A DNA stretch of 64,000 nucleotides. It comes from Cellulosimicrobium sp. Marseille-Q4280 (lineage in GTDB: Bacteria > Actinomycetota > Actinomycetes > Actinomycetales > Cellulomonadaceae). The number at the start of each line of letters is the position of its first letter. Positions within the stretch are counted from its first letter, which is position 1. Positions 32,936 to 40,623 of this stretch are shown here, piece after piece. The DNA lies in contig NZ_CALPBY010000001.1 of NCBI RefSeq assembly GCF_943181405.1, positions 1,013,649-1,077,648 on the forward strand. Direction: 5' to 3'. A model generated the notes under the pieces. The model was not told the origin of the DNA. It was given only the letters and a program-made list of their open reading frames with translations, and made no database searches. Position numbers and translations under genes: made by a program.

Positions 32936-34546
32936 CTACGGAGCCGCGGCCACGTACCGCGGGGCGGGCTCGAGCGCCAGCACGCCCGCGACGTCGAGGG
33001 CCGGGTCGGACGAGCCCGTCGTCCACCCGGGGACCGCGTCCGTCGGCGATCCCGACACCACGCCGTCCCACGCGTCGACCCGTCGCTCGTAGCCGCCCGA
33101 GGCGATCGACTGCACGACGACCGCGAGCTCGCCTGCCCCGGCGTCGAGGTCCGCGAGGCCGCGGACCGCGTCGGCGGCCGGCGTCTGCACCACGAGCAGC
33201 TTCTGCGGGAGCGCGCCGGAGCGCACCGTCTCGCCCAGCAGGACCGCGACCGCCTCGACCTCGGCCGCGTCGACGGTGCCGGACCGGACCGCACCCCTGC
33301 GCGCGGACACGTCGAGAGCGACCCCGACCCCGGGGAGCGCGAGCAGACCGGCGTACTCCGCGACCTGCTCGTCGAAGGTCGCGCGCCCCGGCTCGAAGGA
33401 GAGGACGACGTGCACGCCGGCGGCGGCGGCCGCGTCGACGAACGGCCGGAGCTCGTCCGCCGGCACCTCGGTCGAGTAGTCGCCGTCCGTCCCGGCGCTC
33501 GACGACGACCGGGTCGCCCGGACCTCGACGACGGGGACCGCGGGGCCGCCGCTCTCCGCCGCGAAGGCGTCCGCCGCAGTGCGTGCGTCCGCGAGCGCCT
33601 CGGCGGCGTCCTCGGCGTCGACCGCCTCGAGCCGCGAGGTGACCGCGTCCGCCCCGACCGCCACGTACCGCGCGTCCCCGGCGAGCACGAGCTGCGTCCC
33701 GGACGGCAGCAGGACCCCGGACTCCGCTGCCCGCACGCGCCAGCCCAGCTCCTGCGACGTGCCGAACTCCGCACCGATCCCGACGACGGCGAGCGCCTTC
33801 GCCTGGGAGATCGTCTCCACGACCGAGGCATCGGCGCGCGGGTCACCACCGGCGACCTCCACGGGGAGCGCTCCCGCTGCGCGAGCCGTGGCGACGGCCG
33901 CGACCTGCGCCTCGCCGGGCTGCGAGAGGACCAGCACCTCCGTGAGCACGTCGGCCTCGCCCCGGGCAGGCAGCGCGTCCTGCAGGTCCTCGAGGTCCCG
34001 TGGGTCGATCTCCCCCTCGGGCGTCAGGGCGTCGACGTCGAGGCGCACGCTCGTCACGTCGTCGAGACCTTCCAGGGCCTCGGAGCCGTCGTCGCTCGCG
34101 TCCGCCCCGCCGCTCTGCGCACCGCCCGGCGGGACCGGGTCCTCGGCGACCTCGACGACCGCGACGGCGCCGAGGCGGTCGAGCTCGGTCCGCACGCCGC
34201 CGTCCGAGATCCCGCCGCCCACGAGGAGGACCGGTGCCGTGAGCGGTGCGGCGACGGCCGCTGCGGTCGCCTGGGCAGCGACGTCGCCCGCGGCCGCGAG
34301 CACGACGACCGGCGCGGCGTCGAAGAAGGTCTGGCTGGCCGTGAGGGCGAGCTCCGCCGGGTCTGCGGAGCCCAGCACGAGCACGCTGTCCGCCGGCTCC
34401 GCCGCGCGGGCGACCTGCGTCGGCGCGGGCGAGGCACCCTCGGCACCTGCAGGCTCCGCGGCGCACCCGGACAGCGCCGGGACGACCGCCACCGAGAACG
34501 TGGCAGACGCGGCGAGCGTGACGAATCGGACCTTCCGTGGGTTCAC
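32936..34546 (-). CDS. Lipoprotein of unknown function, paralogue B
   Basis: A 536-residue lipoprotein (lipobox ALSGC, Cys28), homologous along its length to the 571-residue protein at 29538. Shared landmarks are TASQTFFDAAPVVVLAAAGD, FGTSQELGWRVRAAESGV, VPVVEVRATRSSSSAGTDGD and VHVVLSFEPGRATFDEQV. The block LDPEWRLG of paralogue A, a probable active-site strand end, is replaced here by LDVSARRG, and the C-terminus is shorter, so any catalytic function may have been lost. GTG 34546 has GATGAT 6 nt upstream, pointing to a leaderless mRNA. Function unknown. Confidence 0.7.
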   Translation of the reverse strand: MNPRKVRFVTLAASATFSVAVVPALSGCAAEPAGAEGASPAPTQVARAAEPADSVLVLGSADPAELALTASQTFFDAAPVVVLAAAGDVAAQATAAAVAAPLTAPVLLVGGGISDGGVRTELDRLGAVAVVEVAEDPVPPGGAQSGGADASDDGSEALEGLDDVTSVRLDVDALTPEGEIDPRDLEDLQDALPARGEADVLTEVLVLSQPGEAQVAAVATARAAGALPVEVAGGDPRADASVVETISQAKALAVVGIGAEFGTSQELGWRVRAAESGVLLPSGTQLVLAGDARYVAVGADAVTSRLEAVDAEDAAEALADARTAADAFAAESGGPAVPVVEVRATRSSSSAGTDGDYSTEVPADELRPFVDAAAAAGVHVVLSFEPGRATFDEQVAEYAGLLALPGVGVALDVSARRGAVRSGTVDAAEVEAVAVLLGETVRSGALPQKLLVVQTPAADAVRGLADLDAGAGELAVVVQSIASGGYERRVDAWDGVVSGSPTDAVPGWTTGSSDPALDVAGVLALEPAPRYVAAAP

Positions 34547-34701
34547 GTCCCCATCATCGCGTACGCCCGGGAGCCGATCGACCCGGCACGTGACGAAGTG
34601 GTGAAGAGCGGACCGTGACACACCTGGCCAGGACCTGGCGGCGGCGTGTCGTACCAGGGCATACTGGCCGCGCCGTGCCCACGAACCGAGGAGCGACTTC
34701 C

Positions 34702-35205
34702 ATGTCCACCCCCGACCAGCCCCAGCAGCCGCAGGAGCCGAACCCGTCCGGACCGCCGTCCTTCGGCGGACCGCAGCAGGGCGGCTCCCCGCAGTACGGG
34801 GCGTCGACGCCGCAGGGCGGAGCTCCGCAGTACGGGGCACCCCAGGCGCCCCAGTACGGCGCACCCCAGGCCCCGCAGTACGGCGAGTCGACGCCGGGCT
34901 ACTCCGCTCCCGCGCAGAACCCGGGCAAGACGCTCGGGATCGTCGGCTTCGTCCTGTCGTTCCTCGGCTGCCTGTCGATCGTCGGCATCATCCTGAGCAT
35001 CGTCGCGCTGAACAAGTCCAAGAAGGCCGGCTACGGCAACGGCCTGGCGATCGCCGGCATCATCATCGGTGTCCTGGTGCTCATCGGCACGATCATCGGT
35101 GGTTGGGTCTTCTGGCAGGGTGTCCAGATCCTCAACGAGGCCTGCGTCGGCGTCCCGTCCGGCGAGACGGTGGTCTACGAGGGTGTCAACGTCACCTGCC
35201 CGTGA
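34702..35205 (+). CDS. DUF4190-like membrane protein with QYGAPQAP repeats
   Basis: A 167-residue protein. The first 75 residues are rich in Pro, Gln and Gly, with near-identical repeats of the type PQYGAPQA. Two membrane helices follow (TLGIVGFVLSFLGCLSIVGI, then GLAIAGIIIGVLVLIGTIIG) joined by ALNKSKKAGYGN, the DUF4190 pattern. A short extracellular C-terminus contains two cysteines (EACVGVP and VTCP). ATG 34702 has CGAGGAGCGAC. Such proline-rich DUF4190 proteins are common in actinobacteria and have no settled function. A strong terminator follows. Confidence 0.82.
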   Translation: MSTPDQPQQPQEPNPSGPPSFGGPQQGGSPQYGASTPQGGAPQYGAPQAPQYGAPQAPQYGESTPGYSAPAQNPGKTLGIVGFVLSFLGCLSIVGIILSIVALNKSKKAGYGNGLAIAGIIIGVLVLIGTIIGGWVFWQGVQILNEACVGVPSGETVVYEGVNVTCP

Positions 35206-35219
35206 CACCGACCTTCCCG

Positions 35220-35267
35220 GAGCCCGGGGTCGCGACCACCACGGTGGTCGCGGCCCCGGGCTCTTTC
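35220..35267 (+). terminator. Strong intrinsic terminator
   Basis: A 21-pair stem with one mismatch (35220-35240 against 35243-35263; arms start GAGCCCGGGG and CGCGACCACC) with a 2-nt loop, followed by TTTC. Confidence 0.85.
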
Positions 35268-35337
35268 GTCCGACGACGAGAGGCGCCGCCGCTCACCGCC
35301 CGCGACCTGCCCGACCGCCTCTTCCGAGACCCCTCCC

Positions 35338-35466
35338 CTGGACGAGTCGTTCGAGTCCGGCGTAGCCGACACGCTCGCCCTGGTCGCCACCGAGGAGGTC
35401 GCCGACCCGTGGTGTCGGCGCCTGATCGTCGACACCACCGTTCTCATCGGCATCGAGCGCGGCCAC
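35338..35466 (+). pseudogene. Possible VapBC remnant (PIN-domain start)
   Basis: In the 480-bp gap before tRNA-Ala one frame reads LDESFESGVADTLALV..., then RRLIVDTTVLIGIERG, which looks like the end of a VapB antitoxin and the first strand of a VapC PIN toxin with its first acidic residue. After ERG the similarity stops at once and no start codon or full domain is present. If real, it is a decayed toxin-antitoxin fragment beside a tRNA gene. The similarity is short, so this is a weak call. The rest of the gap holds two terminators and nothing else I can identify. Confidence 0.35.
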
Positions 35467-35650
35467 GGCTGCGATGCGGCGAGCGTCGCTCCCGCCGCCA
35501 AGACCGGACTCCTGATCCGACCCGCGACAGCAGGGCCCGCTTCGACGCCCCGCCCGGTGTCCGACTCGCCTGACCTGCCCGCGCTGCGCACCACGCCGCC
35601 CTCCGTCGAGCACCGGCAGGTCGTGCACAGGGATGTCCAGCGACAACGAC

Positions 35651-35681
35651 GAAGGCCGGAACCGTTGCGGTTCCGGCCTTC
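35651..35681 (-). terminator. Terminator of tRNA-Ala
   Basis: GAAGGCCGGAACC, the loop GTTGC and GGTTCCGGCCTTC form a perfect 13-bp stem just downstream of the tRNA. Confidence 0.8.
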
Positions 35682-35686
35682 TGCGG

Positions 35687-35759
35687 TGGAGCTAGGGGGA
35701 TTCGAACCCCCGACCTTCTCATTGCGAACGAGACGCGCTACCAACTGCGCCATAGCCCC
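35687..35759 (-). tRNA. tRNA-Ala(CGC)
   Basis: A 73-nt cloverleaf on the minus strand: acceptor GGGGCTA with TAGCTCC, including the G3-U70 wobble that identifies alanine tRNAs; D-arm GCGC/GCGC; anticodon loop TTCGCAA (anticodon CGC, codon GCG); T-arm GGGGG-TTCGAAT-CCCCC. CCA is not encoded. Confidence 0.95.
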
Positions 35760-35856
35760 TCGAGCGGTGTACAGACTAACACCTGGGGGCCGTGGTCCTG
35801 CAAACCGGTGCCGACACGAAGCGCCCCCCACGGACAGGTGCCGGCCACCTGTCGGG

Positions 35857-37161
35857 CTACTGCCCCGCCGCGCGCCGGCGCGCGAGGATCTCGTCCAGGG
35901 CCAGCCCCAGCGTCTCGGTGCTCGGCTTCTGCGCGTCGCCCTCGGCACGCTCCGGGGCGGCGGTCCGCTCGGGCATCGGCACGGCGGCGGCGGTCCCCGC
36001 CGCAGCCGGACGGACCGCTGCGGGCGACGTCTCGTCCTCGGCCAGCGGAGCCGGCTCCCGCCGGGGCGCGGTGGGCTTCATCGTGTACGTCGGCCGTGGC
36101 ACGGGGACCGGGTCCCAGGCACGCCCCGAGGGGACGCGGTCCTCGGTCTGCTCGGTCGTCTCGGCCGTCCCAGCAACGACGGTGGTCGGCACCTCGTCGC
36201 GCTTCTCCGGGCGCGCCGAGGAACCCTCCGCGGGGTCGTCGTCGGTGCGTGGGGTGCTCGAGCCGGCGCGCGACGTCCCGCGCCCCGAGCCGCCCGGGGT
36301 CGCGACGGTGGCCGCGGCGCTGTCCGCAGCGGCGGTCGCGCCGGCCCGCGCGAGGTCCTTCGCGGTGACGCGCGGGATCATCTGCGTGCTGAGCTGCGAG
36401 CCGTGCACGGCCCGTCCCGTCACTCGCGGACGGACGTTGCGGGGGGCGGCGGGGCTGCCGGCGACCGTGCCGCGCGCGGCACGGGCCTCCGCCCGTCGCT
36501 CGGCGAGCCACGCGGCGTCGGCCCGCTGCGCGGACAGCACGGCGCGCCGGCCGAGGACGAGGACCAGGGCCAGCAGCGCCGTCGGGACGACACCCGCCCA
36601 CCACGCCACGAGGCCCAGGCCGACGACGACCCAGACGGCGACGCTGGCGAGCAGCAGGACGACGGTGAGCGCGAGCCGTCGACGCGCGGCGGCCGCGCGG
36701 CGTTCGAGGAGGGCGAGGCGGGACGTCGACGGACGCCCGACGTCCGGGACCGCACCCCGTGGGGATGACGCGCTGCCGCTGATCTCCATGGCGTCCTCCA
36801 CCTCGTCGTGCGTCCGACCGTCCGACCGGTCCGATCGTGCCGTGCTCGTCGTGCTCGTCGTGCCCGCCGTGCCTTCGGTACCCGTCGTCCTCTGCGTGGC
36901 ACCCGGTGCGGAGCCGAGCAGTGCCCGACCCCCGCCCGTCGGCGCCGCCGCGACGGCGAGCGTCCCGTCGAGCGTCGGCACCAGCCGCTCGGGAGTGCCG
37001 AGGCCCCGCCCGGCGACGGACAGGACACGCAGCGCGCCCGAGAACCGGTCCTCCGTGCGCGCCTCCAGCAGCTGCTGGCGGTGCTGCACGCGGTGGGGTA
37101 CGTAGTACCCCAGCCACAGCAGGACCACCGCGAGCGCGACGATCCCCGAGGCCGATTCCAC
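35857..37161 (-). CDS. SepX/GlpR-type actinobacterial membrane protein
   Basis: A 434-residue protein. Residues 5-22 form an N-terminal helix (GIVALAVVLLWLGYYVPH) followed by HRQQLLEARTEDRFSGALRVL, the hallmark of the family named SepX in Streptomyces and GlpR (receptor for the gephyrin-like Glp) in Corynebacterium. A helix pair lies at about residues 160-210 (LALTVVLLLASVAVWVVVGL), and the rest is long, acidic and disordered. These proteins act at the division septum. GTG 37161 has TACCGT 6 nt upstream (leaderless). It is adjacent to rimJ as in mycobacteria (Rv0995-Rv0996), but moeA and galU, its usual neighbours, are absent here. Confidence 0.75.
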   Translation of the reverse strand: MESASGIVALAVVLLWLGYYVPHRVQHRQQLLEARTEDRFSGALRVLSVAGRGLGTPERLVPTLDGTLAVAAAPTGGGRALLGSAPGATQRTTGTEGTAGTTSTTSTARSDRSDGRTHDEVEDAMEISGSASSPRGAVPDVGRPSTSRLALLERRAAAARRRLALTVVLLLASVAVWVVVGLGLVAWWAGVVPTALLALVLVLGRRAVLSAQRADAAWLAERRAEARAARGTVAGSPAAPRNVRPRVTGRAVHGSQLSTQMIPRVTAKDLARAGATAAADSAAATVATPGGSGRGTSRAGSSTPRTDDDPAEGSSARPEKRDEVPTTVVAGTAETTEQTEDRVPSGRAWDPVPVPRPTYTMKPTAPRREPAPLAEDETSPAAVRPAAAGTAAAVPMPERTAAPERAEGDAQKPSTETLGLALDEILARRRAAGQ

Positions 37162-37278
37162 GTTCCGACGGTAGGCGAGGGCCTCGCACGCGTCCTGGAC
37201 GCGCCCCGGCGTGTCGGGCGCCCGGCATCCGCGGCACGCCCGACGCCGTGTGTCCGACGCCGTGTGCCCGACGCCGCG

Positions 37279-37926
37279 TCAGCCGCCGGCGCGGCGCGTC
37301 GCCTGCCAGCGCGCCAGGAGTCCGTCCGGGACCTCCTCGGTCGTGATCGCGAACGTGCGGTGGTCGCGCCAGGCGCCCTGGATGTGGAGGAACCGCTCGC
37401 GCAGCCCCTCGTCGCGCAGCCCGAGCTTCTCGACGACGCGCAGGCTCGGCCCGTTCTCCGGGCGGATGTTGATCTCGATCCGGTGCAGGCCGAGCACGGC
37501 GAAGCAGTAGTCGACCGACATGGCGACGGCGGTCGGGATGATCCCCCGGCCGGCGACGTGCTCGCTCACCCAGTAGCCCACGCTCGCCCCGCACAGGGAG
37601 CCGTAGGTGATCGAAGAGACCGTGAGCTGGCCGACGAGCTCGCCGTCGAACTCGACCGCGAAGGGCAACGACGAGCCGTTGCGTGCCTGCGAGGTGAGCG
37701 CACGGACGTACTCGCCGAACGTCGGCGGACCGCCGGGTCCGGGGCGTGGAGAGGTCGCCTCCCACTGCTCGAGCCACCCGGCGTTGCGGGCCCGCAGAGT
37801 CATCCAGTCGTGGGCATCACGCCGGCGCAGCGGGCGCAGCACCACGGACCCGTCGAGCGTGTCCTCGCGCAGCGTGACCGGCCAGGGCCTGGTGAGGGTC
37901 CACGCGCGCGCCGTCCTCCCGGTCAT
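37279..37926 (-). CDS. rimJ: GNAT N-acetyltransferase, RimJ-like
   Basis: A 215-residue GNAT enzyme of the RimJ/RimL branch that acetylates protein N-termini (ribosomal S5 in the best-known case). Visible are VVLRPLRRRDAHDWMTLRAR at the start, the acetyl-CoA-binding strand and loop YWVSEHVAGRGIIPTAVAM near residue 125, and LGLHRIEINIRPENGPSLRVVEKLG near residue 150, the classical RimJ pattern. ATG 37926 is used; no strong Shine-Dalgarno is evident. It lies just upstream of sepX/glpR in transcription, as in other actinobacteria. Confidence 0.87.
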   Translation of the reverse strand: MTGRTARAWTLTRPWPVTLREDTLDGSVVLRPLRRRDAHDWMTLRARNAGWLEQWEATSPRPGPGGPPTFGEYVRALTSQARNGSSLPFAVEFDGELVGQLTVSSITYGSLCGASVGYWVSEHVAGRGIIPTAVAMSVDYCFAVLGLHRIEINIRPENGPSLRVVEKLGLRDEGLRERFLHIQGAWRDHRTFAITTEEVPDGLLARWQATRRAGG

Positions 37927-38011
37927 CGTGGCGTCCTTCGTGCGGCGTCCATCCTCGGCCTTCCTCGCGCGTGCCGAAGCACGGACGACCCGGCCTCGCT
38001 GACAGGGTGTA

Positions 38012-38048
38012 CCACGGTCGCGGCCGACGCCACCAGCCGCGACCGTGG
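38012..38048 (-). terminator. Terminator of the GH94 gene
   Basis: CCACGGTCGCGGC (38012-38024) pairs perfectly with 38036-38048 around an 11-nt loop, directly after the GH94 stop codon. Confidence 0.75.
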
Positions 38049-38053
38049 CGCGG

Positions 38054-40522
38054 TCAACCGAGCGTGACGACGACGCGAACCTCGCTGCCCACCGGCTGCA
38101 CGGGGATCGGGAGCGCCGGGTCGTGGTCGACGCCGTCGACGGTCACGGCCCGCACGCCCTTGGAGACGTGGTCGGGGTTGCGCACCTCGATCTCGTAGAC
38201 GGCACCGCGCCACTCGCGCCGCACCTCGAACCCGTCCCAGTCGCGCGGGACCGACGGGTCGACGACGAGGCCGTCGAGCGCGAGCCGCACGCCGAGCACA
38301 TACTTGGTCACGGCGGTGTACATCCAGCCGGCCGTGCCGGTCAGCCAGGGGTTCTGCGCCGTGCCGAACCACTCGTGGTCGCGGCCGTAGAGGAACTGCA
38401 CGTAGGCGTACGGCTCGGCCCCGCGGACCTCGATGTTGTCGTTCTGGTGGTACGGCAGGATCGCGTCGTAGAGCTGCACGGCCTCGTCGCCGCGGCCCAG
38501 CAGCGCCTCGGCGATGATCGGCCACGCGTTGGGGTGGGAGAAGATCGCGGCGTTCTCCTTGATGCCCGGGTACACGCGCGTGACGAACCCGACGGTGTCG
38601 TCGACCTGCGTGAACGCCGGCCAGTTGAGGTGGCTGCCGTACTCGGAGCCGAGCAGCTCGCGCACGGCGTCCATCGACGTCTCGCCGCGCTCCTGCGTCG
38701 TGATGCCGGCGATGACGGGCCACGCCTGGTGCTCGAGGAAGATCTTGCCCTCGGCGTTCTCGGCCGAGCCGATCTTCACGCCGTCGCGCGTGTAGCCGCG
38801 GATCCACCAGCGGCCGTCCCAGAGCTGGGCGTCGGCGACCTTCGCGATCCGCTCGCGCTCGGCGGTGAACCGCACGACGTCGGCCTCCGCGCGCTCGTCG
38901 CCGGCCGCGGCCAGCGGCTCCGCGATCTCGAGGAACGCGCCGATCGCCCACGCGTGCAGGAACGTCACGAGCGACGTCTCGCCCCCGCCGAGGTTGAGGC
39001 AGTCGTTCCAGTCCGCGCGCAGGCCGAGCGCGACGCCGTTCTGACCCACCTGCTCGGCGGAGAACTCGAGCGCCTTGACCAGGTGGTCGTAGACGGTCGC
39101 GGGCGTGCCCTCGGCGAACGGGATCTCGAGGTCGAGGAACCCGCGGTCCCCCGTCTCCTTGACGAACTCCACGACGGACGGGACCAGCCACAGGTGGTCG
39201 TCGGAGCACGTGTCCTCCAGTCCGTGGATCAGGTCCTTCGGGTCCACGGTCGGCACGATCGTCGGCGACGGGACGTCGGGGAGCTTCTCCGCGTCGGGGT
39301 CGAACGCCCTCGGGTCGAACAGGTGCAGCCCGTACCCCGCCTCGGTCTGGGCGCGCAGGAGCTCGACGATCCGCTGCCTCGTCTTCGTCGGGTTCGAGTG
39401 GATGACGCTCAGGACGTCCTGGGCCGTGTCGCGGTAGCCGAGCCCCGCACGCCCCCCGACCTCGACGAACGACGCGAACCGAGACCACTGCACGCACGTC
39501 TCGGCCTGGAGCAGCGTCCACGTGTTGATCATCGTGTTCATGCCCTCGTGGGGCGTCCGGATGCGGAGCGCGTCCTGCTTGGCCCTCCAGTACGCGGCGA
39601 GGCGTGCGCGCTCGGCGTCGACGGCCGGGACGTCGGCGTGCAGGTCCGCGTACTTCGCCTGCATCGCCCGGCCCGCCGCGTCGCGCGAGCCGTAGCCCAG
39701 CAGGTAGACGAGGCGCTTGGTCTCTCCGGGCTGCAGCACGATCTCGTGCTGGAGCGCCCCGCAGTGGTTCTGCGTCGTCGCGCTCGTGTCGGAGCCGTGG
39801 CCGCGCTCGATCGCGATCGGGTTCGACTCGGTGCGGTACGGGCCGATGAAGCTGTCGCGCAGCGAGTCGTACGACGACGGCGTCTCGCTCGACGCGAAAT
39901 AGTGGAACGTCCACGGCTCGTAGTAGAAGTCGTACTCGACGATCCCGTCCTCGTACGAGGACCCGGACGCGTACAGCGACATCTGCAGGTTCTGGTTGTC
40001 GATGGTGATCGTGTGGAAGCTGAACTCCACGTAGCCGGAGACCGTGAGGCGCCGCTCCCGGTCCGTCGTGTTCGTCAGGCGCACGTCCCACACCTCGACG
40101 TCGTCGTCGACCGGGATGAAGACGGTCTGCTCGGCGTCGACGCCCTTGTACTCGGCCCGGAAGGTCGAGTAGCCGAGCCCGTGCCGCGTGGTCCACCGGC
40201 CGGCCCCGCCCGCGGCGTCGACCTCCTCGTCCGGCCCGACGAACGGCTTGCCCACCGGCTGCCACGACACCGACCAGTAGTCGCCGTCGTCGGCGTCGCG
40301 CACGTACACGTAGTGGCCGGGGCGGTCGAGCGGCACACCGTTGGGACGGAAACGCGTGATGCGGCCCTGCTGCGAGCTCTTGTAGTACGAGTACCCGCCC
40401 CCGGTGTGGGACAGGACCGTGCACAGGTCCTTCGTGCCGAGGTAGTTCGTCCACGAGACGGGGACGTCGGGGCGCTCGACGACGTACTCGTCGCGCGCGG
40501 TGTCGAAGCGGCCGTAGCGCAT
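38054..40522 (-). CDS. GH94 disaccharide phosphorylase, chitobiose-phosphorylase-like
   Basis: An 822-residue cytoplasmic enzyme that splits a beta-1,4 disaccharide with phosphate. MRYGRFDTARDEYVVERPDV starts the N-terminal beta-sandwich, and the catalytic Asp is in GLRADWNDCLNLGGGE near residue 500. Blocks such as DNQNLQMSLY, NHCGALQHEIVLQPGE, EDTCSDDHLWLVPS and NPDHVSKGV agree better, as I remember them, with the Vibrio N,N'-diacetylchitobiose phosphorylase than with Cellulomonas cellobiose phosphorylase. The product would be GlcNAc-1-phosphate plus GlcNAc. The phosphohexomutase fusion lies 101 bp upstream on the same strand. Substrate assignment remains inference; cellobiose is the alternative. 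Confidence 0.85.
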   Translation of the reverse strand: MRYGRFDTARDEYVVERPDVPVSWTNYLGTKDLCTVLSHTGGGYSYYKSSQQGRITRFRPNGVPLDRPGHYVYVRDADDGDYWSVSWQPVGKPFVGPDEEVDAAGGAGRWTTRHGLGYSTFRAEYKGVDAEQTVFIPVDDDVEVWDVRLTNTTDRERRLTVSGYVEFSFHTITIDNQNLQMSLYASGSSYEDGIVEYDFYYEPWTFHYFASSETPSSYDSLRDSFIGPYRTESNPIAIERGHGSDTSATTQNHCGALQHEIVLQPGETKRLVYLLGYGSRDAAGRAMQAKYADLHADVPAVDAERARLAAYWRAKQDALRIRTPHEGMNTMINTWTLLQAETCVQWSRFASFVEVGGRAGLGYRDTAQDVLSVIHSNPTKTRQRIVELLRAQTEAGYGLHLFDPRAFDPDAEKLPDVPSPTIVPTVDPKDLIHGLEDTCSDDHLWLVPSVVEFVKETGDRGFLDLEIPFAEGTPATVYDHLVKALEFSAEQVGQNGVALGLRADWNDCLNLGGGETSLVTFLHAWAIGAFLEIAEPLAAAGDERAEADVVRFTAERERIAKVADAQLWDGRWWIRGYTRDGVKIGSAENAEGKIFLEHQAWPVIAGITTQERGETSMDAVRELLGSEYGSHLNWPAFTQVDDTVGFVTRVYPGIKENAAIFSHPNAWPIIAEALLGRGDEAVQLYDAILPYHQNDNIEVRGAEPYAYVQFLYGRDHEWFGTAQNPWLTGTAGWMYTAVTKYVLGVRLALDGLVVDPSVPRDWDGFEVRREWRGAVYEIEVRNPDHVSKGVRAVTVDGVDHDPALPIPVQPVGSEVRVVVTLG

Positions 40523-40623
40523 CGTTGCTGGGGTTCCTCTCCGGGGGGCTGCTCGGGTGGTCGTACGTGCCCGACGGCGCGTGGTCGCCGGGGTGGGTGC
40601 GTCCGGCTCGTGCCGGGTGCGGC

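Noticed and set aside
35557-36768. Long plus-strand ORF across tRNA-Ala and the SepX/GlpR gene
   Set aside because: It runs through a tRNA gene and antisense to a conserved membrane protein; a shadow frame.
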